Assembly: GCF_020085105.1 (NCBI RefSeq)
Contig: NC_058042.1
Span: 18,150,001-18,214,000, forward strand
Source: Siniperca chuatsi
Lineage: Eukaryota > Chordata > Actinopteri > Centrarchiformes > Sinipercidae
Direction of reading: 5' to 3'
DNA length: 64,000 bases
Position 1 is the stretch's first letter, and each line of letters opens with the position of its first letter. The notes beneath the pieces are model-generated. The model had not been told where the DNA came from, did no database searches, and was given only the letters and a program-made list of their open reading frames with translations. The position numbers and the translations under genes were made by a program. Of the stretch, positions 11,901 to 22,435 are shown piece after piece.

Positions 11901-14039
11901 CGCTTAAGGTAGTTGATTGTAAAAACAGCCACTCTGCTAGAGAGTGAGCTGCACAGCAGAGGTGCAGAGTTGCATCCTCACTAAACACACCCTGAAGTGC
12001 ACGTCATCACTGAGCACACGTGTGTTGCTCTCCACTTTGTGTTCACTCTTGACCAGACTGTCCTCTGTCATCAGTTCCCATATTCATGGTCACACCCTCC
12101 CAAAGGGAAGCACATTCAGAGATTACGGCAGCGTGCTATCAGTAGAGTGTGTGGAGGTGTGGTAACTAGATGAACACCATTCGCCTTGGCCAAAGTTCAT
12201 ATAAAACATACCACCATGTTTCTGTAAGGTTTCTGCACTTCGCGCACAGTTAAAAGGACCGAAAACCTTCTCACTGCCAACAATAAGTAAAGTCACACTC
12301 AGTTCTCACACTCTCACTGTCAAAGTCTGGCATCAGCCTCTGGACCACAAATCCTGAACACAAACAAAGGCAGGGGCAGAGCCACCTACAGCAAACACCC
12401 ACACAGCCTGCAGCATATACTCACAATCATAATTCACACAGTCACAATGTGCACTGACAGACATAGATACTGTACAGAGTGTAATTCTGCACTTCAATAT
12501 GGAAATCCCATTTTCATGAGCTATGGTTGTTTAGTTACCAGTGTTTGAGTCAATACTGTTTCAGTTAAGCTGTCAGGTGTCTCGTGAGATATCAAATATA
12601 TTGTCTATTCAGCAAAAAATATTTTAAATATTTTCTATTGTGTGGAGTAGATTTACAGTACAGAGTCTGAGTTGAGCTTTGAAGTAAATGTGTAACAGCT
12701 GTGTGTGCATTATTACACGCACACACCCTCCTGTCATGACTGTGTAACTGGTTCAGATGATAAAAAACATAAATCTCAGTTGTTCCATCCATCGCTCTTT
12801 CTGGGTGTTTTTATTTTATGATGAATTAATGTTGTATTTTTGGGGCTTATCATTCTCCCACATCGCTATTTTTGAGAGTGCCTTGGTGTGTGTGGTTGTA
12901 CATTTTAAGCTAGAGAGAGACACACACAAACTCAGTTGGTTTGTTGAGTCAAATCCAGTTTAACAAGAGGGAATTTAAGGTTTAATTTAACTCTATTCAT
13001 TAAACCTTTACCTATCTAAATAGGGCTGTCAAGCAAGACTTATGGCCAGGATGTAGCATGGGTAATTGTAGAATTTCAATGAGGGAGATATATGACTTAC
13101 TGTGTCTGAGTTTGCAGTTTTTGGTTCCTTGTTTCCATGATCTCCCGCATGTAGAGTTAACCTGAGGCGTCTGATCCTCCTCTGAGAAACACAAACAAAC
13201 AAAAAGCAAATACTGTTAGTGATGTTCTGCACGCAAATTCTTTTTTGCATCATGTCATCATGAGAAAAGATAGAAGAGTGGACATTAAAACATCACCGAA
13301 ACTAAGGGATTGAATGGTTGACAAAGCTCAGAGACCTCCACAGTCAACCACCATGAGTTTATTTATAGACAATGGCAACAGAGCCAGAAACAAAGTTTAT
13401 GCTGTGAAGCTGTGCTACAGATACATCACCACAGTGAGTGCTTTGTTTGGCTGTGTAACAAACATTTTGTACAATTAGATATTTTGAAAAGTTTTATTTT
13501 AAAACATTATTCCAAAAAGGAAATAGTAATGAACGCATGCTCAGTTTACTAAATTATAATAGGTTCTTTCTTCATTAGAAAACAACGGGAATAGGTTTAA
13601 AGGCCGGTTCAGTACAAAGGCCTATTTATCAGGGAGCTGTTCAAATAAACATGACAGCCCTGCCTCTTGCACACTCAGCTCCCATTACATGCTCTTGAAA
13701 GTGAACACATCCTATAACAAACATGAATTTTCAGATGATCAGAAGACAGAAAATGTTAGCTGGGACTGAGAGAATTTGTCTCCTTCATCTACTTTCATTG
13801 TCTGTATACAGACAAGAAACAAGTGGCTGCAGAGTTAAAAGCAACAAGGGACAAACAGAAGAGGGAGAAAAACACTGGACTGTTTGCAAAACAGGGGAGA
13901 AAGGAGAGAGAAAATGGGGGAGACAGAGGGAGAGTTTTAGTGTCCTGGCTTCTCTGGGACTTCTTACCTCAGAATCTGGAGAATCCTCTGTTGTGGTGGT
14001 GGTGGTGGAAACAATTCGTCCTGAACCGTAGCGAAGCAT
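3765..14039 (-). CDS. MYZAP: MYZAP (myozap), myocardial zonula adherens protein; complete gene span
   Basis: Fourteen coding exons join in phase to 690 codons plus stop: 14039-13968, 13181-13101, 9305-9213, 8326-8162, 8038-7946, 7837-7724, 7620-7468, 7010-6885, 6618-6490, 6392-6298, 5844-5739, 4960-4877, 4633-4527 and 4419-3765. MYZAP sits at intercalated discs and other cell junctions, binds ZO-1 and myosin phosphatase-RhoA interacting protein, and activates Rho-dependent SRF signalling (known from mammals). The N-terminus (MLRYGSGRIV) and the block VYGVVQRTG match the family. Residues about 125-460 are heptad-rich coiled coil. The C-terminus ends in a YTPF...MEIT motif like the human YTPY...LELT. 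Human MYZAP has about 466 residues; the extra length here is almost all a proline-rich stretch in the last exon. The start chosen is the first ATG of the 5' exon. Confidence 0.9.
4139..4330 (-). repeat. Coding 18-bp minisatellite encoding PPSPTx hexapeptides
   Basis: About ten imperfect 18-base units (plus-strand form GGAGATGGAGGTCGAGTG) in tandem inside MYZAP exon 14. Each unit encodes one PPSPTx hexapeptide. The unit length is a multiple of three, so copy-number changes keep the frame. Confidence 0.85.
4527..4633 (-). CDS. MYZAP: MYZAP exon 13
   Basis: Codons 438-472 plus two bases (ends in phase 2), donor GTAAGA. It begins NNELEDKLKYF and ends in GVGCDLL, both typical of the end of the MYZAP coiled coil. 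Its phase is the same as that of the POLR2M exon 1 donor. Confidence 0.93.
4877..4960 (-). CDS. MYZAP: MYZAP exon 12
   Basis: Twenty-eight whole codons (410-437), acceptor GTGAAG, donor GTAAAA. Coiled-coil peptide VESLRAQVAQKD followed by ISELLDRIAIVECE, matching the human segment EESLKKKLQQKQ...LLEKISFLEGE in position and pattern. Confidence 0.92.
5040..5357. repeat. Interspersed repeat in MYZAP intron 11
   Basis: Holds AAGAAAAGCTCAATTTAA and TGTAATTTGGAGCTAATTA, also found (diverged) at about 54675-54815. It ends with an inverted counterpart of the family's TAACACTTTATATTA end at about 5345-5357. Probably an old short non-autonomous element; its limits are approximate. Confidence 0.5.
5739..5844 (-). 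CDS. MYZAP: MYZAP exon 11
   Basis: The acceptor CTGTTTAG precedes 5844. The first base finishes a split codon, then 35 codons to a phase-0 end, donor GTGAGG. Contains LRERIKHLNDMVFCQQRKVK, near-identical in pattern to human LRERIRHLDDMVHCQQKKVK. Confidence 0.92.
6298..6392 (-). CDS. MYZAP: MYZAP exon 10 (3' limit less certain)
   Basis: Starts EKSQLQMKLQECG after acceptor TTTCACAG. The following exon needs a phase-2 end, and the only GT in the segment giving it is AA|GTACAA at 6297, making the exon 95 bases. That gives four more residues than the human protein before the LRER motif. The donor is weak, so the exact end is provisional. Confidence 0.65.
6490..6618 (-). CDS. MYZAP: MYZAP exon 9 (GC donor)
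   Basis: Forty-three whole codons (300-342), acceptor CTCACAG. Peptide AQLDEYIRRLEEAERN... ending ERLLDCMDK. No GT follows the conserved end; the donor reads AAG|GCAAGG, the usual form of a GC-AG intron. The next exon continues in phase 0. Confidence 0.87.
6885..7010 (-). CDS. MYZAP: MYZAP exon 8
   Basis: Forty-two whole codons (258-299), peptide VESSREANTQALQELSAKLQ and on to HREEIENLQ, matching human VESSQEANAEVMREMTKKL. Acceptor TGTCCAG; the donor GTCTGC is a weak GT site. Confidence 0.92.
7468..7620 (-). CDS. MYZAP: MYZAP exon 7
   Basis: Fifty-one whole codons (207-257) between acceptor CTTTGCAG and donor GTAATC. Heptad-rich coil with KSLLENCQNRVDKRDEVK and ending AAAQAENQTLRLQ, a pattern shared with human MYZAP. 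Confidence 0.93.
7724..7837 (-). CDS. MYZAP: MYZAP exon 6
   Basis: Thirty-eight whole codons (169-206). Contains RIRTSAMESFDQMNNSLISA and ends ANIGLQ, aligning with human SSALDRFNAMNSALASDSIGLQ. Acceptor TCTGCAG, donor GTAAAA. Confidence 0.94.
7946..8038 (-). CDS. MYZAP: MYZAP exon 5
   Basis: Thirty-one whole codons (138-168), peptide VRDSLEKVRERMYGQFGGM then KLSQEIR, matching human LEKVRKRMYGDYDEM. Acceptor CACAG, donor GTAATG. Confidence 0.94.
8162..8326 (-). CDS. MYZAP: MYZAP exon 4
   Basis: Fifty-five whole codons (83-137). Contains KVYGVVQRTGSDRQQEVM and SHLQDEMKYIRE, the best-conserved N-terminal block of MYZAP (human VVYGVVRRSDQNQQKEM). Acceptor CCTCAG, donor GTGAGT. Confidence 0.95.
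8862..9006. repeat. hAT-like fragment followed by an (AT)n microsatellite
   Basis: AGGGCTGCAACTAATG at 8864-8879 is the terminal sequence of the hAT-like family also present at 16344, 58706 and 62418. It is cut short after about 45 bases and runs into about 50 bases of alternating AT (8930-8981). Lies in MYZAP intron 3. Confidence 0.7.
9213..9305 (-). CDS. MYZAP: MYZAP exon 3
   Basis: Thirty-one whole codons (52-82), acceptor CTGTAG, donor GTAGAC. The charged peptide begins AEKEKDVNGAW and ends RESPQQ. It corresponds in place to the poorly conserved human segment CEKKIERKEQLLD, so identification rests on splice sites, phase and position. Confidence 0.75.
9306..13100 (-). other. MYZAP intron 2 (3.8 kb)
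   Basis: Contains a palindromic MITE at 11330-11820. No further exon was seen that keeps phase 0 on both sides. Flanking DNA is AT-rich and otherwise featureless. Confidence 0.7.
11330..11820. mobile_element. Palindromic MITE, second copy
   Basis: Shares with the 3095-3762 copy the segments CCAGTTAGCTTAGCTTAGCA, AAACAGCTAACCTGACTCTG and, inverted, GCTAAGCTAAGCTAATTGGC. The central segment is deleted. Terminal TTAA is no longer intact, suggesting an older insertion. Confidence 0.7.
13101..13181 (-). CDS. MYZAP: MYZAP exon 2
   Basis: Twenty-seven whole codons (25-51), acceptor TTTCTCAG, donor GTAAGT. Peptide RRIRRLRLTLHAG matches human CRLRLTVPPES, and the phase is 0 on both sides. Confidence 0.85.
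13968..14039 (-). CDS. MYZAP: MYZAP exon 1 (start codon)
   Basis: ATG at 14039-14037 (G at -3) begins MLRYGSGRIV, like human MLRSTSTVTL. Twenty-four codons end exactly at a strong donor (GAG|GTAAGA). A run of six threonines is encoded by a (GGT/ACC)n trinucleotide repeat at about 13993-14009. The 5'UTR extends above 14039; its start is unknown. Confidence 0.85.
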
Positions 14040-14745
14040 GTCTCCTCTACTGCCCACTCCTCGTTTCTCTTCCTCTCCCTCTCCGGACCTCCTCCCACCC
14101 TTCCTCTCACTCTTCTTCCTGAGTTCTGCTCAAACTTTCAGAGTGACCATCTGCCAGGGAAAAGGAGGGGAAATTCCACTCTGTCGAGTCTGCTGGTGGT
14201 GGTGGGAGTCCACAGGGCCCCGAGGTTTCCTCTCAGTCAGATAAAAGATCAGATGCAATCCAGTTCCACACTCAGCTATGTCATTGTCTTAAGTCCAACA
14301 AGACTGTTCCTACGTCCACCTGGCTGACAGGCTTGTCAGTCACTCAGCAACCTCCCTGCCTCTCTGACTCTGACTCTCTCTGTTTGTCTCTGCAATCCCA
14401 TCAGACCTGTTGGGCCACATTTCATCAGCCTCCCTGGTCCGTGCCTCCTGCCCTGAGAGCAAGACTTTCACAGGGCGGGTCCTCTTTCTCGGGCTGGTAC
14501 AGGTGGAGCACTTCTTATCAACAGGAGTGGCTAATGGGGGCTGGTACTTACTGTTCACCGCACAGTTGAGGAGTTTGATACTATCTTCCTGTTATAGCTA
14601 TACTTGCAAAGATTTTTAGTCTTAGTAATGCTCTAAAAACTACAAAATATATTTCTACTATATAATATTGGTCTATTTCACAGTTTTTATAAGCAATAAA
14701 ATTGTGTTTTATGTTCTTTTATCTAAAGCTTGGTCAACCACTGTG

Positions 14746-15246
14746 CAATGGTGGAAAGTACATATAAAGTACTGTAATTCTACTTTACTTGAGTATTTTC
14801 ATTTTACTTCTACTCCACTACATTTAAGAGGGAAATATTGTACTTTTAACTCCACTACATGTATTGGGCAGCTGAAGTTACTAGTCACTTTTCAAATTAA
14901 GATTTTACACCAAAACATATAAAGTTATATAAAACATATGATGTATTATTACAGATTAAACTACCCACCACTATATGAAGTAGTTAAAATGATCTCCACA
15001 TTGACCAATTTAAGTACTGCTTACAAATTAATAGATCATAATAATGATCCAATTATACACTAATATAAAACGGATACTGTAGGGATCATTCTATATAATG
15101 AGTACTTTTACTTTTGATACTTTAAGTAGACTTTGTTGCTGATACTTCTTGTTTACTTCAGTCAAATTTTGAATGCAAGAGTTTTACTTGTAATGGAGTA
15201 TTTTTGTAGTGTGGTATTGCTACTTTTACTAAAGTAAATGATTTGA
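14746..15246 (+). repeat. Teleost 'GTGGAAAGTAC' repeat, copy 1
   Basis: Opens with GGTGGAAAGTACATATAAAG, has the internal motif GGGAAATATTGTACTTTTAA, and closes with GTGGTATTGCTACTTTTACT. The same order of motifs occurs at 16112-16780 and 20155-20810, and inverted at 52968-53368. No coding capacity. Confidence 0.75.
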
Positions 15247-16111
15247 TTTGATTCTTCCAATTAAATAAAGTCAGAAACTGGTTTATACTAAAGGTACAGG
15301 AGGTGTCTTGTAGTACAGGAGTCACTTTAGCCAATAAATTATTGATATCATTGATAGTCGATAGTGATGAAAAGGAAGACAACACGGCAAACATTATTTA
15401 TTAATGTTATTGTTACCTTTTGCCTCACGACTACACCGTCACTTGGTTTTACATGATGAATTTATACTCATCAGTTTTAGCCTAATATCTTCAAGGAGCA
15501 GACAGACAATCATCCTGACAGCAGGATCACATTCCTGGCATGAATGACCTGCAGTCACTCCCTTTTAATAGAAACTAGAGACACAGAGTCTCTGAGGAAT
15601 AGAGAATCAAGTTGCCAAGCAAGAGCTTGTTCAGCTGTACAGTATGTTTCAACAAAGATCTGCTGTTGGCTATAATATCAAAATACGTCGGTAAATATGA
15701 AAAGAAAAATTCTCAGAACAATAAGAGGGATTTCTACAGGTCTGAGTAGTTAATTAGTTACCAGACATCAAACAAACTGTGTTTCTTTACTTCTGCAATC
15801 AGTAAGCCAGCCACACAGCCAGGCCTCTGTCCAAATCCAATGTCATGTGGAAATCCTCTCCGATAAACATCAACATCGTTTTCACTTTCTGTCGTTATTG
15901 TACTCTCACTATTTTCTGATTAGATCTTGATTCAGCGTTGGATTGATTCCACAGGGCCGGTCTTACAAGAACGACTACATTTACATGGAGTACATACGAC
16001 TGAAAAAGAACAAAATATTACACTCATTCACTTTGCTCCTTTACAAAGCTCCTGCATGTTAACCTAATTCATGCCCACAAGCAGATACGCAACATGGAGA
16101 CAGCAGATTTA

Positions 16112-16780
16112 GAATGTAACTAAGTACTGTACTTTGGTACAAATTGGAGGTACTTGTACTTTAACTGAGTATTTCCATTTGATGGCACTTTAGACTTGTA
16201 CTCAACTACAATTCAGAGGGAAATATTGTACTTTTTACACCACCACAATTATTTGACAGCTTTTCAGATTTTACACACAAAACATGAAGAGGTTATAAAA
16301 CATGATGCATCATTACACATTAAACTTCCTGTTAGATCTCATTAGAGCTGAAACGATTAATCGATTAATAATGGTTCCAGCTTCTTAAATGTGACTATTT
16401 GCTGCTTTTCCTTGTCTTAAATTACAGTAATTTGGGGGTTTGAAGGACATTTCTTACCATTTTCTGACTTTTTACAGTCAATTAATTGATTAATGAGGGA
16501 AATAATCAGCAGATTGATCAATAATGACAATAATGATTAGTTGCAGCCCTATATAGAATAGGTAAAAATGAGTTCGGCATTGACCAACTACAACAGTAAA
16601 TGCTACTTACACATTAATGCACCAGTACTAACAATCTAACAGTACATGTTGCTAACAATACCTAAATACTTTTACTAAAGTAACATTTTTAATGCATGCT
16701 TTTAACTTGTAATAGAGTATTTTTACTGTGTGGTAATGATACTTTTACTTAAGTATCTGAGTACTTTCTCCACCACTGGG
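16112..16780 (+). repeat. Teleost 'GTGGAAAGTAC' repeat, copy 2 (interrupted)
   Basis: Holds CTAAGTACTGTACTTTGGTA near the left end, GGGAAATATTGTACTTTTTA inside, and TACTTTCTCCACCACTGG at the right end. A hAT-like element is inserted at 16344-16552 and splits the family's ACTACCC...GTATATA segment. Confidence 0.75.
16344..16552. mobile_element. hAT-like element nested in the repeat at 16112-16780
   Basis: Ends AGAGCTGAAACGATTAATCG and GATTAGTTGCAGCCCT form imperfect terminal inverted repeats. The internal segment GCTGCTTTTCCTTGTCTTAA is shared with 58706-59184 and 62418-62732. Being nested makes it younger than its host repeat. Confidence 0.75.
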
Positions 16781-17300
16781 AGATAAGGTGATACTTAGGA
16801 GTGAATTGTGTCCCAGTAATAAAATGTGTGTAATATTTGTTGCTGCATGCAGGTTGCAGTACAGGTGTTTGATCTTTTCTCCTGTGTGGTCGCAGTTGCT
16901 TGTGTGGGATTTTGCTGTTGAAACTAACAACAATGGCTGTTGTCAGTTCAACATCCCTGCAGCTGTGGAGTTCAGGTTGACTTGTGTTTTAGTGACTGCT
17001 TGACAGAAAAGCACCATTACAACTGACAAATGTGATAAAATGACACAGCTTCACAATGATGCCCTGTTTTCCGAAATGTGAGGCAACCATAAAAAGTAAC
17101 TGGCAGTTGGGACTTACGTGCATTTTTTGCGGGGTTGTTCAAAAATAGCTAAATTCTGGTCATGTAGGCCTATATCTAAAGAGATTCATTCAATTTTGAG
17201 TCTAAATGTTTTTTCTTGGGCTGCCACGTAAAGAAGGAACCTTTTACTCACATAGCTTGAAGCTGCTGTTCAAACTTCCTTTCTTAGCATTGTGTACTCT

Positions 17301-17794
17301 TTAAAGGATAGGTTCACATTTTTTCAAGCCTGTCTTAAAACAATACTAACATGTCCATAGGTATATTAAAAGTGTTACTGGTCACTGGCTACAAAGAGAT
17401 TCCCTCTTAAAGCAATTTTTCATGGGGGACAAACTCCAGAGTCTTCGTTCTATGTTAAAATGACTTCTAAAGTTCAGCTGAAGCTAATTTGAGGCTTCAG
17501 CAGTTAGACAAACCAAGTGGGAATCTTGCAAAGTTTCAGTCTGTTTACTACAGTGTTTCCTTGCTGAGCAGTGGTGGAGGGATCGTAACACAAAGGGGCA
17601 ATTTGGTACTAAAAACACAGTACATTTGGAAGATCCCTACTTGATTTGTGTAACTGCTGAATCCTCACTATCTTTGGCTGAACAGTGGAATCATTTGTGC
17701 ACAAAATGAGGACTGTGGATTTTCTTTCAATGTACAGCCAGATCACATTCAATGTATTAAGACAGACTTGAAAAAATGTAAACCTATCCTTGAC
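17301..17794. mobile_element. MITE with about 40-bp terminal inverted repeats
   Basis: The left end TTAAAGGATAGGTTCACATT (then TTTTTCAAGCCTGTCTTAA) is matched inverted by the right end TTAAGACAGACTTGAAAAAA (then TGTAAACCTATCCTTG). The 490-base element has no ORF of note. It is a different family from the palindromic MITE. Confidence 0.8.
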
Positions 17795-20154
17795 CTCCTA
17801 CTGTAACAATGGTTTAGAGAAATTAGAGTTTCTTTCCAGTGGGAAGACCCAGTGCCAAAATAAAATGAAATGAAACAGCTTTATGGATCTATAACAGCCT
17901 CTGATAAATCACATGTTCAGTGATCTCAGTGATCTAATCCACAAGGGGGGAGGGGAACGTTGGACTGGTTGGATGCTGACTTTCTTTGTAAAACAAAGTG
18001 GATTTGCCTGTACACAGTAGTAATTGAGAGATTCCCTTTCCTCTTTGTTATCTCTTTTAAAACTCAGGCCTGACTGATAGTGTGATAATGTTGTGTTGAA
18101 CATTATGTTATTATGCAATAAAAATATCGTCGTAGTATATACTAACCTAAACACTAATCTGATCATCTGTCAGGTTATTTAATCTGAATCTATGGATCAG
18201 TTTGCTAGGTTTAGCAAACCAGGTTTGCATTTCTGAACACAAGCTCCCTTTGTTACTTTATAGAAATTGACTTAGCTAAATAGCCTAGCTAATAGACTCA
18301 GCTGTGTAAAATGCATGAGTTAAATAACAAAACTATGTGTTGATCATAACAGAGTTGAGATACTAGATAGTGACTCCAAACACACAAGCCCTGAAAGCAG
18401 GTTTGTCCTGCTGAACTCAGATATTCACTGCCTGAGGCGTCCACCTCATGTTTAACTTGCTGTTATTGTACAGAACCTGAGTAATGTTACGAGCATTACT
18501 TGAAAACAAAAACAAAATAAAACTTTATGGGTGTTGATCTAAAAATAAGATTTGAGAGAGAAACAGGTCAGACCATGGCACATGACACCGCTGAACTTAC
18601 AAACAGGTCATCCACCTTTTATCTATATTCAGTAAACCAGCCATGGTTGAGAATCATTATCAGTCACAAAAGTCTCACAGCAAGCCACTTATCATCAAGA
18701 TGGAAGTATTTGGGATGTACATGGGTTGTTTGCATGGGAGACCTTCCCCCTTTGTCCCTCTGGTTCTGCAGAGGTCTGACAGCTCAGATTGGTGATAAAA
18801 AACAGCTGCAGCTCCCACTCACAAGCCATTTACTGTTTACCACTTCATTATTAATGCGCATAGCTGTAGAAAAGTACTGGAACACAGAAATAGGCCTTTC
18901 CATTGATAGTGACCACTTTTTTTTTTACACCAATTGACTCAAACTCACAAAACTCTAAATGCACAAATTCACATTATTTGTCTCACTTCAGTTTACTGAC
19001 AAAATTATGTTCAGATCTCCATTTTATTAATATTATCTGTTTATTTCTGATCTTCTATCACCTCTTAGTTTTAAGGAAACCTTACATAGACTATGAAACC
19101 TGGTATTTGTTTTTACCATTATTACAGCTAGGGGGCAGCATGGCACTGTGACATTTTCACAGAAATGATCACAAGCTGTTTTTATTTTTTCTGTCCACCT
19201 ACACTGAACCACCAGAGTTGTTTCTAGATCCCTGTAAGACTTGTAAAACGTGTATGTTTCCTATTTACAATTGTGAAATAGAGAGCTCCGTGTGAAAGAG
19301 AGCAGCTTTTCAAAACTCTAAATTTACTGCGTCACATTAGAAAACAAGACAACTCTCTCTCATCTGTCTACCTCTTTATTTCTCAGCAGTCACTCCAATT
19401 GAAGTCACTCAAGCACATAAAGGAATCCCAAGAATGATCACCTTGTTAAGCATACACAACTTTTCCCTCTTAAGCCATCCAGCCTGTAGCTGCTATTAGT
19501 TTACAGCTTGGCTTGACACAAGAGAGAGAGATAATACTGTGGCACTCGAAAGGTTGATTTGTTTGTTCCACACAGAATAGCAACAAATGAAGGTCATGCC
19601 CTGCCAACAATAGCCCGTCAGCTAGTGAGAGTAAGAAAGCCCAGTCTATTCATTTCCTTGTTCTGCTGTAGTCAGCTGTAGATACGAATGTAAAGAAAGT
19701 TTTACGACTGGGACGTCTGCACCCCCCAGCTTGTTTCATTATTTTAAAACATTAAATCAAAGTAGATTTAATGTGGCTTTTTTGACACCGATCAACAGAA
19801 AAATGCTCTTTAATATCAAAGTAAAAACAGAACTCTACACTACATCTAAAATAATTTCAAACACATACACTTTTGACTGTGTGCTCCAGCTCTACAGCAG
19901 GAATCAATCGTTTTTGCTTTACCCCCAGAGACTGAAGGAGGTCAAAGCTCTGCACTGATAGGTGATCAGGCCCAAACACAAGATCCATATGCTTCATTTG
20001 TTCCAGCAGGAAAAATACTGACCCGCTGAGCACGAAATTAAAGATAAAGAGCTGCTATTGACACAGCTGCTTTGACCCCACAGAGATTTTATTGGAGGAT
20101 GGGTGAAGTCAGTGTTCACTAGACACTGGACTGATCAAATCATCTCAGTCAAAA

Positions 20155-20810
20155 CCAGTGGTGGGAAGTACATTTAATCAAGTACTGTAAGTACTTGAGT
20201 ATTTTTTATTTCCTGCCATTTTATATTTCTACCCCACTACATTTCAGAGAGAAATATTGTGTTTTTTACTCCACTTCATTTATATGATTGCTTGAGTTAC
20301 TTTGTAGATGACTGCATACACTGTAAAAAACTTCTGTAGTTTGTCTATTATCGAGTCCTAAAAGTCGTATTTTCTTTTTTTTTTTTAAGTGAAAAAATGT
20401 ACCATTGCAGTGAGTTTACTTCAACCTGTTTTAATGTTTATGTTTTATTAATTTTCTGAAATAATCTAACTGGACTGGCAGATTATTTTTTACTTATTTT
20501 AAGAAGGAAACACAATATGATCATCATATAAAACTTAAACATCAGCTCCACCTTGACATTAAAATGCTGCATACATGTTACTACATAGGTGATAAAAATT
20601 CAATAATATGTTATATATTGAAACACTGAGGGCTGTTCTGCAAAATGAGCACTTTTATTTAATTACACTTTGCTGATGATACTATAGTACTTTTACTTGA
20701 GTAAAACTTATAATGCAGGACATTTACTTGTAATGAGTAAAGTATTTTCACACTATGGTATTAATGCTTTTACTTAAGTAAAGGATCTGAATATTTCCTC
20801 CACCACGGGT
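20155..20810 (+). repeat. Teleost 'GTGGAAAGTAC' repeat, copy 3
   Basis: Runs from CCAGTGGTGGGAAGTACATT to ATATTTCCTCCACCACGGG, with the internal motif AGAGAAATATTGTGTTTTTT. Same orientation as copies 1 and 2. Confidence 0.75.
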
Positions 20811-21818
20811 CAAAACTAATAATATCTAAATTTCTTAATCAACAAATATTTGCATATTCATAAATAGAGAAATTCTTCAATGAGGGAAAAGGAGTAGATG
20901 CAATGTCATTTTAAGAATGTATTTGGAGGGGATCTTTGAATGTTAAAATCAGTTGTCACAAATTATTCAACAAGGAAAAAGCATGTGAGAGTAACTGGAA
21001 GTAACTTTATTTTAGTCTCAGCAGGATTTATGAACATACAAATGTGTACAGAGAGGTAGTGGCAGGAATTTATCTCAATCCACTCTCCCTCCGCAGGTGT
21101 CAGACTTGGGCATATTCAGCCAACAGAGAGTGCAAATCATCACAGTGTAGCAAAAACATCAGTTTATCTCATCTGAAGAAATTCCCTCATTCAGTTCAAG
21201 GAAAATTAGAGGAGGCCCGCACATGCTCTTTTACAGGTATTGCAGGGCCTTATGTACACGGTGGCACAATTCAAACACATGTATGAGGTTAATCAAAAAG
21301 ACTCAAACCAGACCCCCCCCATTCAGGAGAGAAATCACCAGAGATAGAAGTTAAATCAAAGTGTTTCTAGTATAATAATGTCTTCAGAGATTAAATGGTT
21401 TTGATATGTGTAGCTTTGCTCAGTGCTGTAACTGAAGTGAAGTCTGATTTGGACACCACAATGACAGAAAAGACTAAAGAAAGTTAATTTAGGTATTCCA
21501 CATGATTGCATGAAGCAGCGTTTTCCAATAGATGTATAAGCAATACTGTGATGTTGCTAATATTTGGAGTAACCTGTGATAAAACTACAATGAATGCCTG
21601 TTGATAATATTTTCATGGATCTATTATTTGTCATCAAACCATATAAAACTTTATAAAAATGGATGTGTACAAAGTCCCTCATTTACTGTTCCCTAAATCC
21701 CTCACTGGGCCAGGATTTTGTATATTTAACCATGAATAAATAAAAATATACATATCCTGGCACTCCTCACTTCATATATTGGATTTGATCTTCATTCTTT
21801 AAAAAAAGGTAAATATAT

Positions 21819-21824
21819 TTTATT
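21819..21824 (-). terminator. Candidate CGNL1 poly(A) signal
   Basis: Minus-strand AATAAA about 610 bases after the CGNL1 stop codon. A second AATAAA lies at 21006-21011 (about 1.4 kb of 3'UTR). Which one is used cannot be told from sequence. Confidence 0.35.
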
Positions 21825-22435
21825 TGGCAGAATGATACAGTATCTAAATATAAATTTTTGTATGTAAATGTGACATATTTGATAGGCATAAAAACATAAG
21901 GGTTAATAACTTGTTCACAAAGGCAGTACTGGTTGCGTCGTTTTACAGTGCATTAAAGAGTGTTTTCAAGTTTACTAATGCTAGGATAATCATTAACAAG
22001 CATGTGTAATCCATTTCTTAACAAAGGAAAAACCACTCAGAATAGAACTGACAAATTTACATAAGACTTAATGTGGGAACGTAAAATTACCAAATTAAAC
22101 AGTATATACATTTAATTTCTATGGGACAGGCTAAAACATCAAAACCTTTAGGATTTCATCCATTAACCTCAGAGCTGCTCAAATAATACTGAGTGAATTT
22201 ATGGACATTGGGATTTTACCCAGAATTCATATCCTGGAGAATTATGTGAACTCTGTTAAAGTGTAGATTTTCACCAAAAAACATTTCAGTGATCTCAAAT
22301 CGCTGGAAAGTATTTACACAGATGTTTCGGTGTAATATCTACAGTTTTGTTTAAAAGCACTTGGCACGGATCTCCAGCCATTTGGTCCAACAGTGATGCA
22401 CATAAAGCAGCTTTACCCTCGACCTCAGGGTTAGT

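Larger units (their letters stand above)
14040..22435. other. CGNL1-MYZAP intergenic region: MYZAP promoter/5'UTR and CGNL1 3'UTR
   Basis: About 14.04-14.24 kb is pyrimidine-rich on the plus strand and likely holds the MYZAP leader. 14.7-20.8 kb carries three same-orientation copies of one repeat family, a nested hAT-like element and a separate TIR element, all listed. About 21.0-22.4 kb is probably CGNL1 3'UTR. No exon-like coding segment with splice signals was found here. Confidence 0.55.

Noticed and set aside
14037..14057. A MYZAP start six codons upstream (MGSRGDMLRY)
   Set aside because: The codon at 14057-14055 is GTG, not ATG; the first ATG is at 14039 and fits the human N-terminus.
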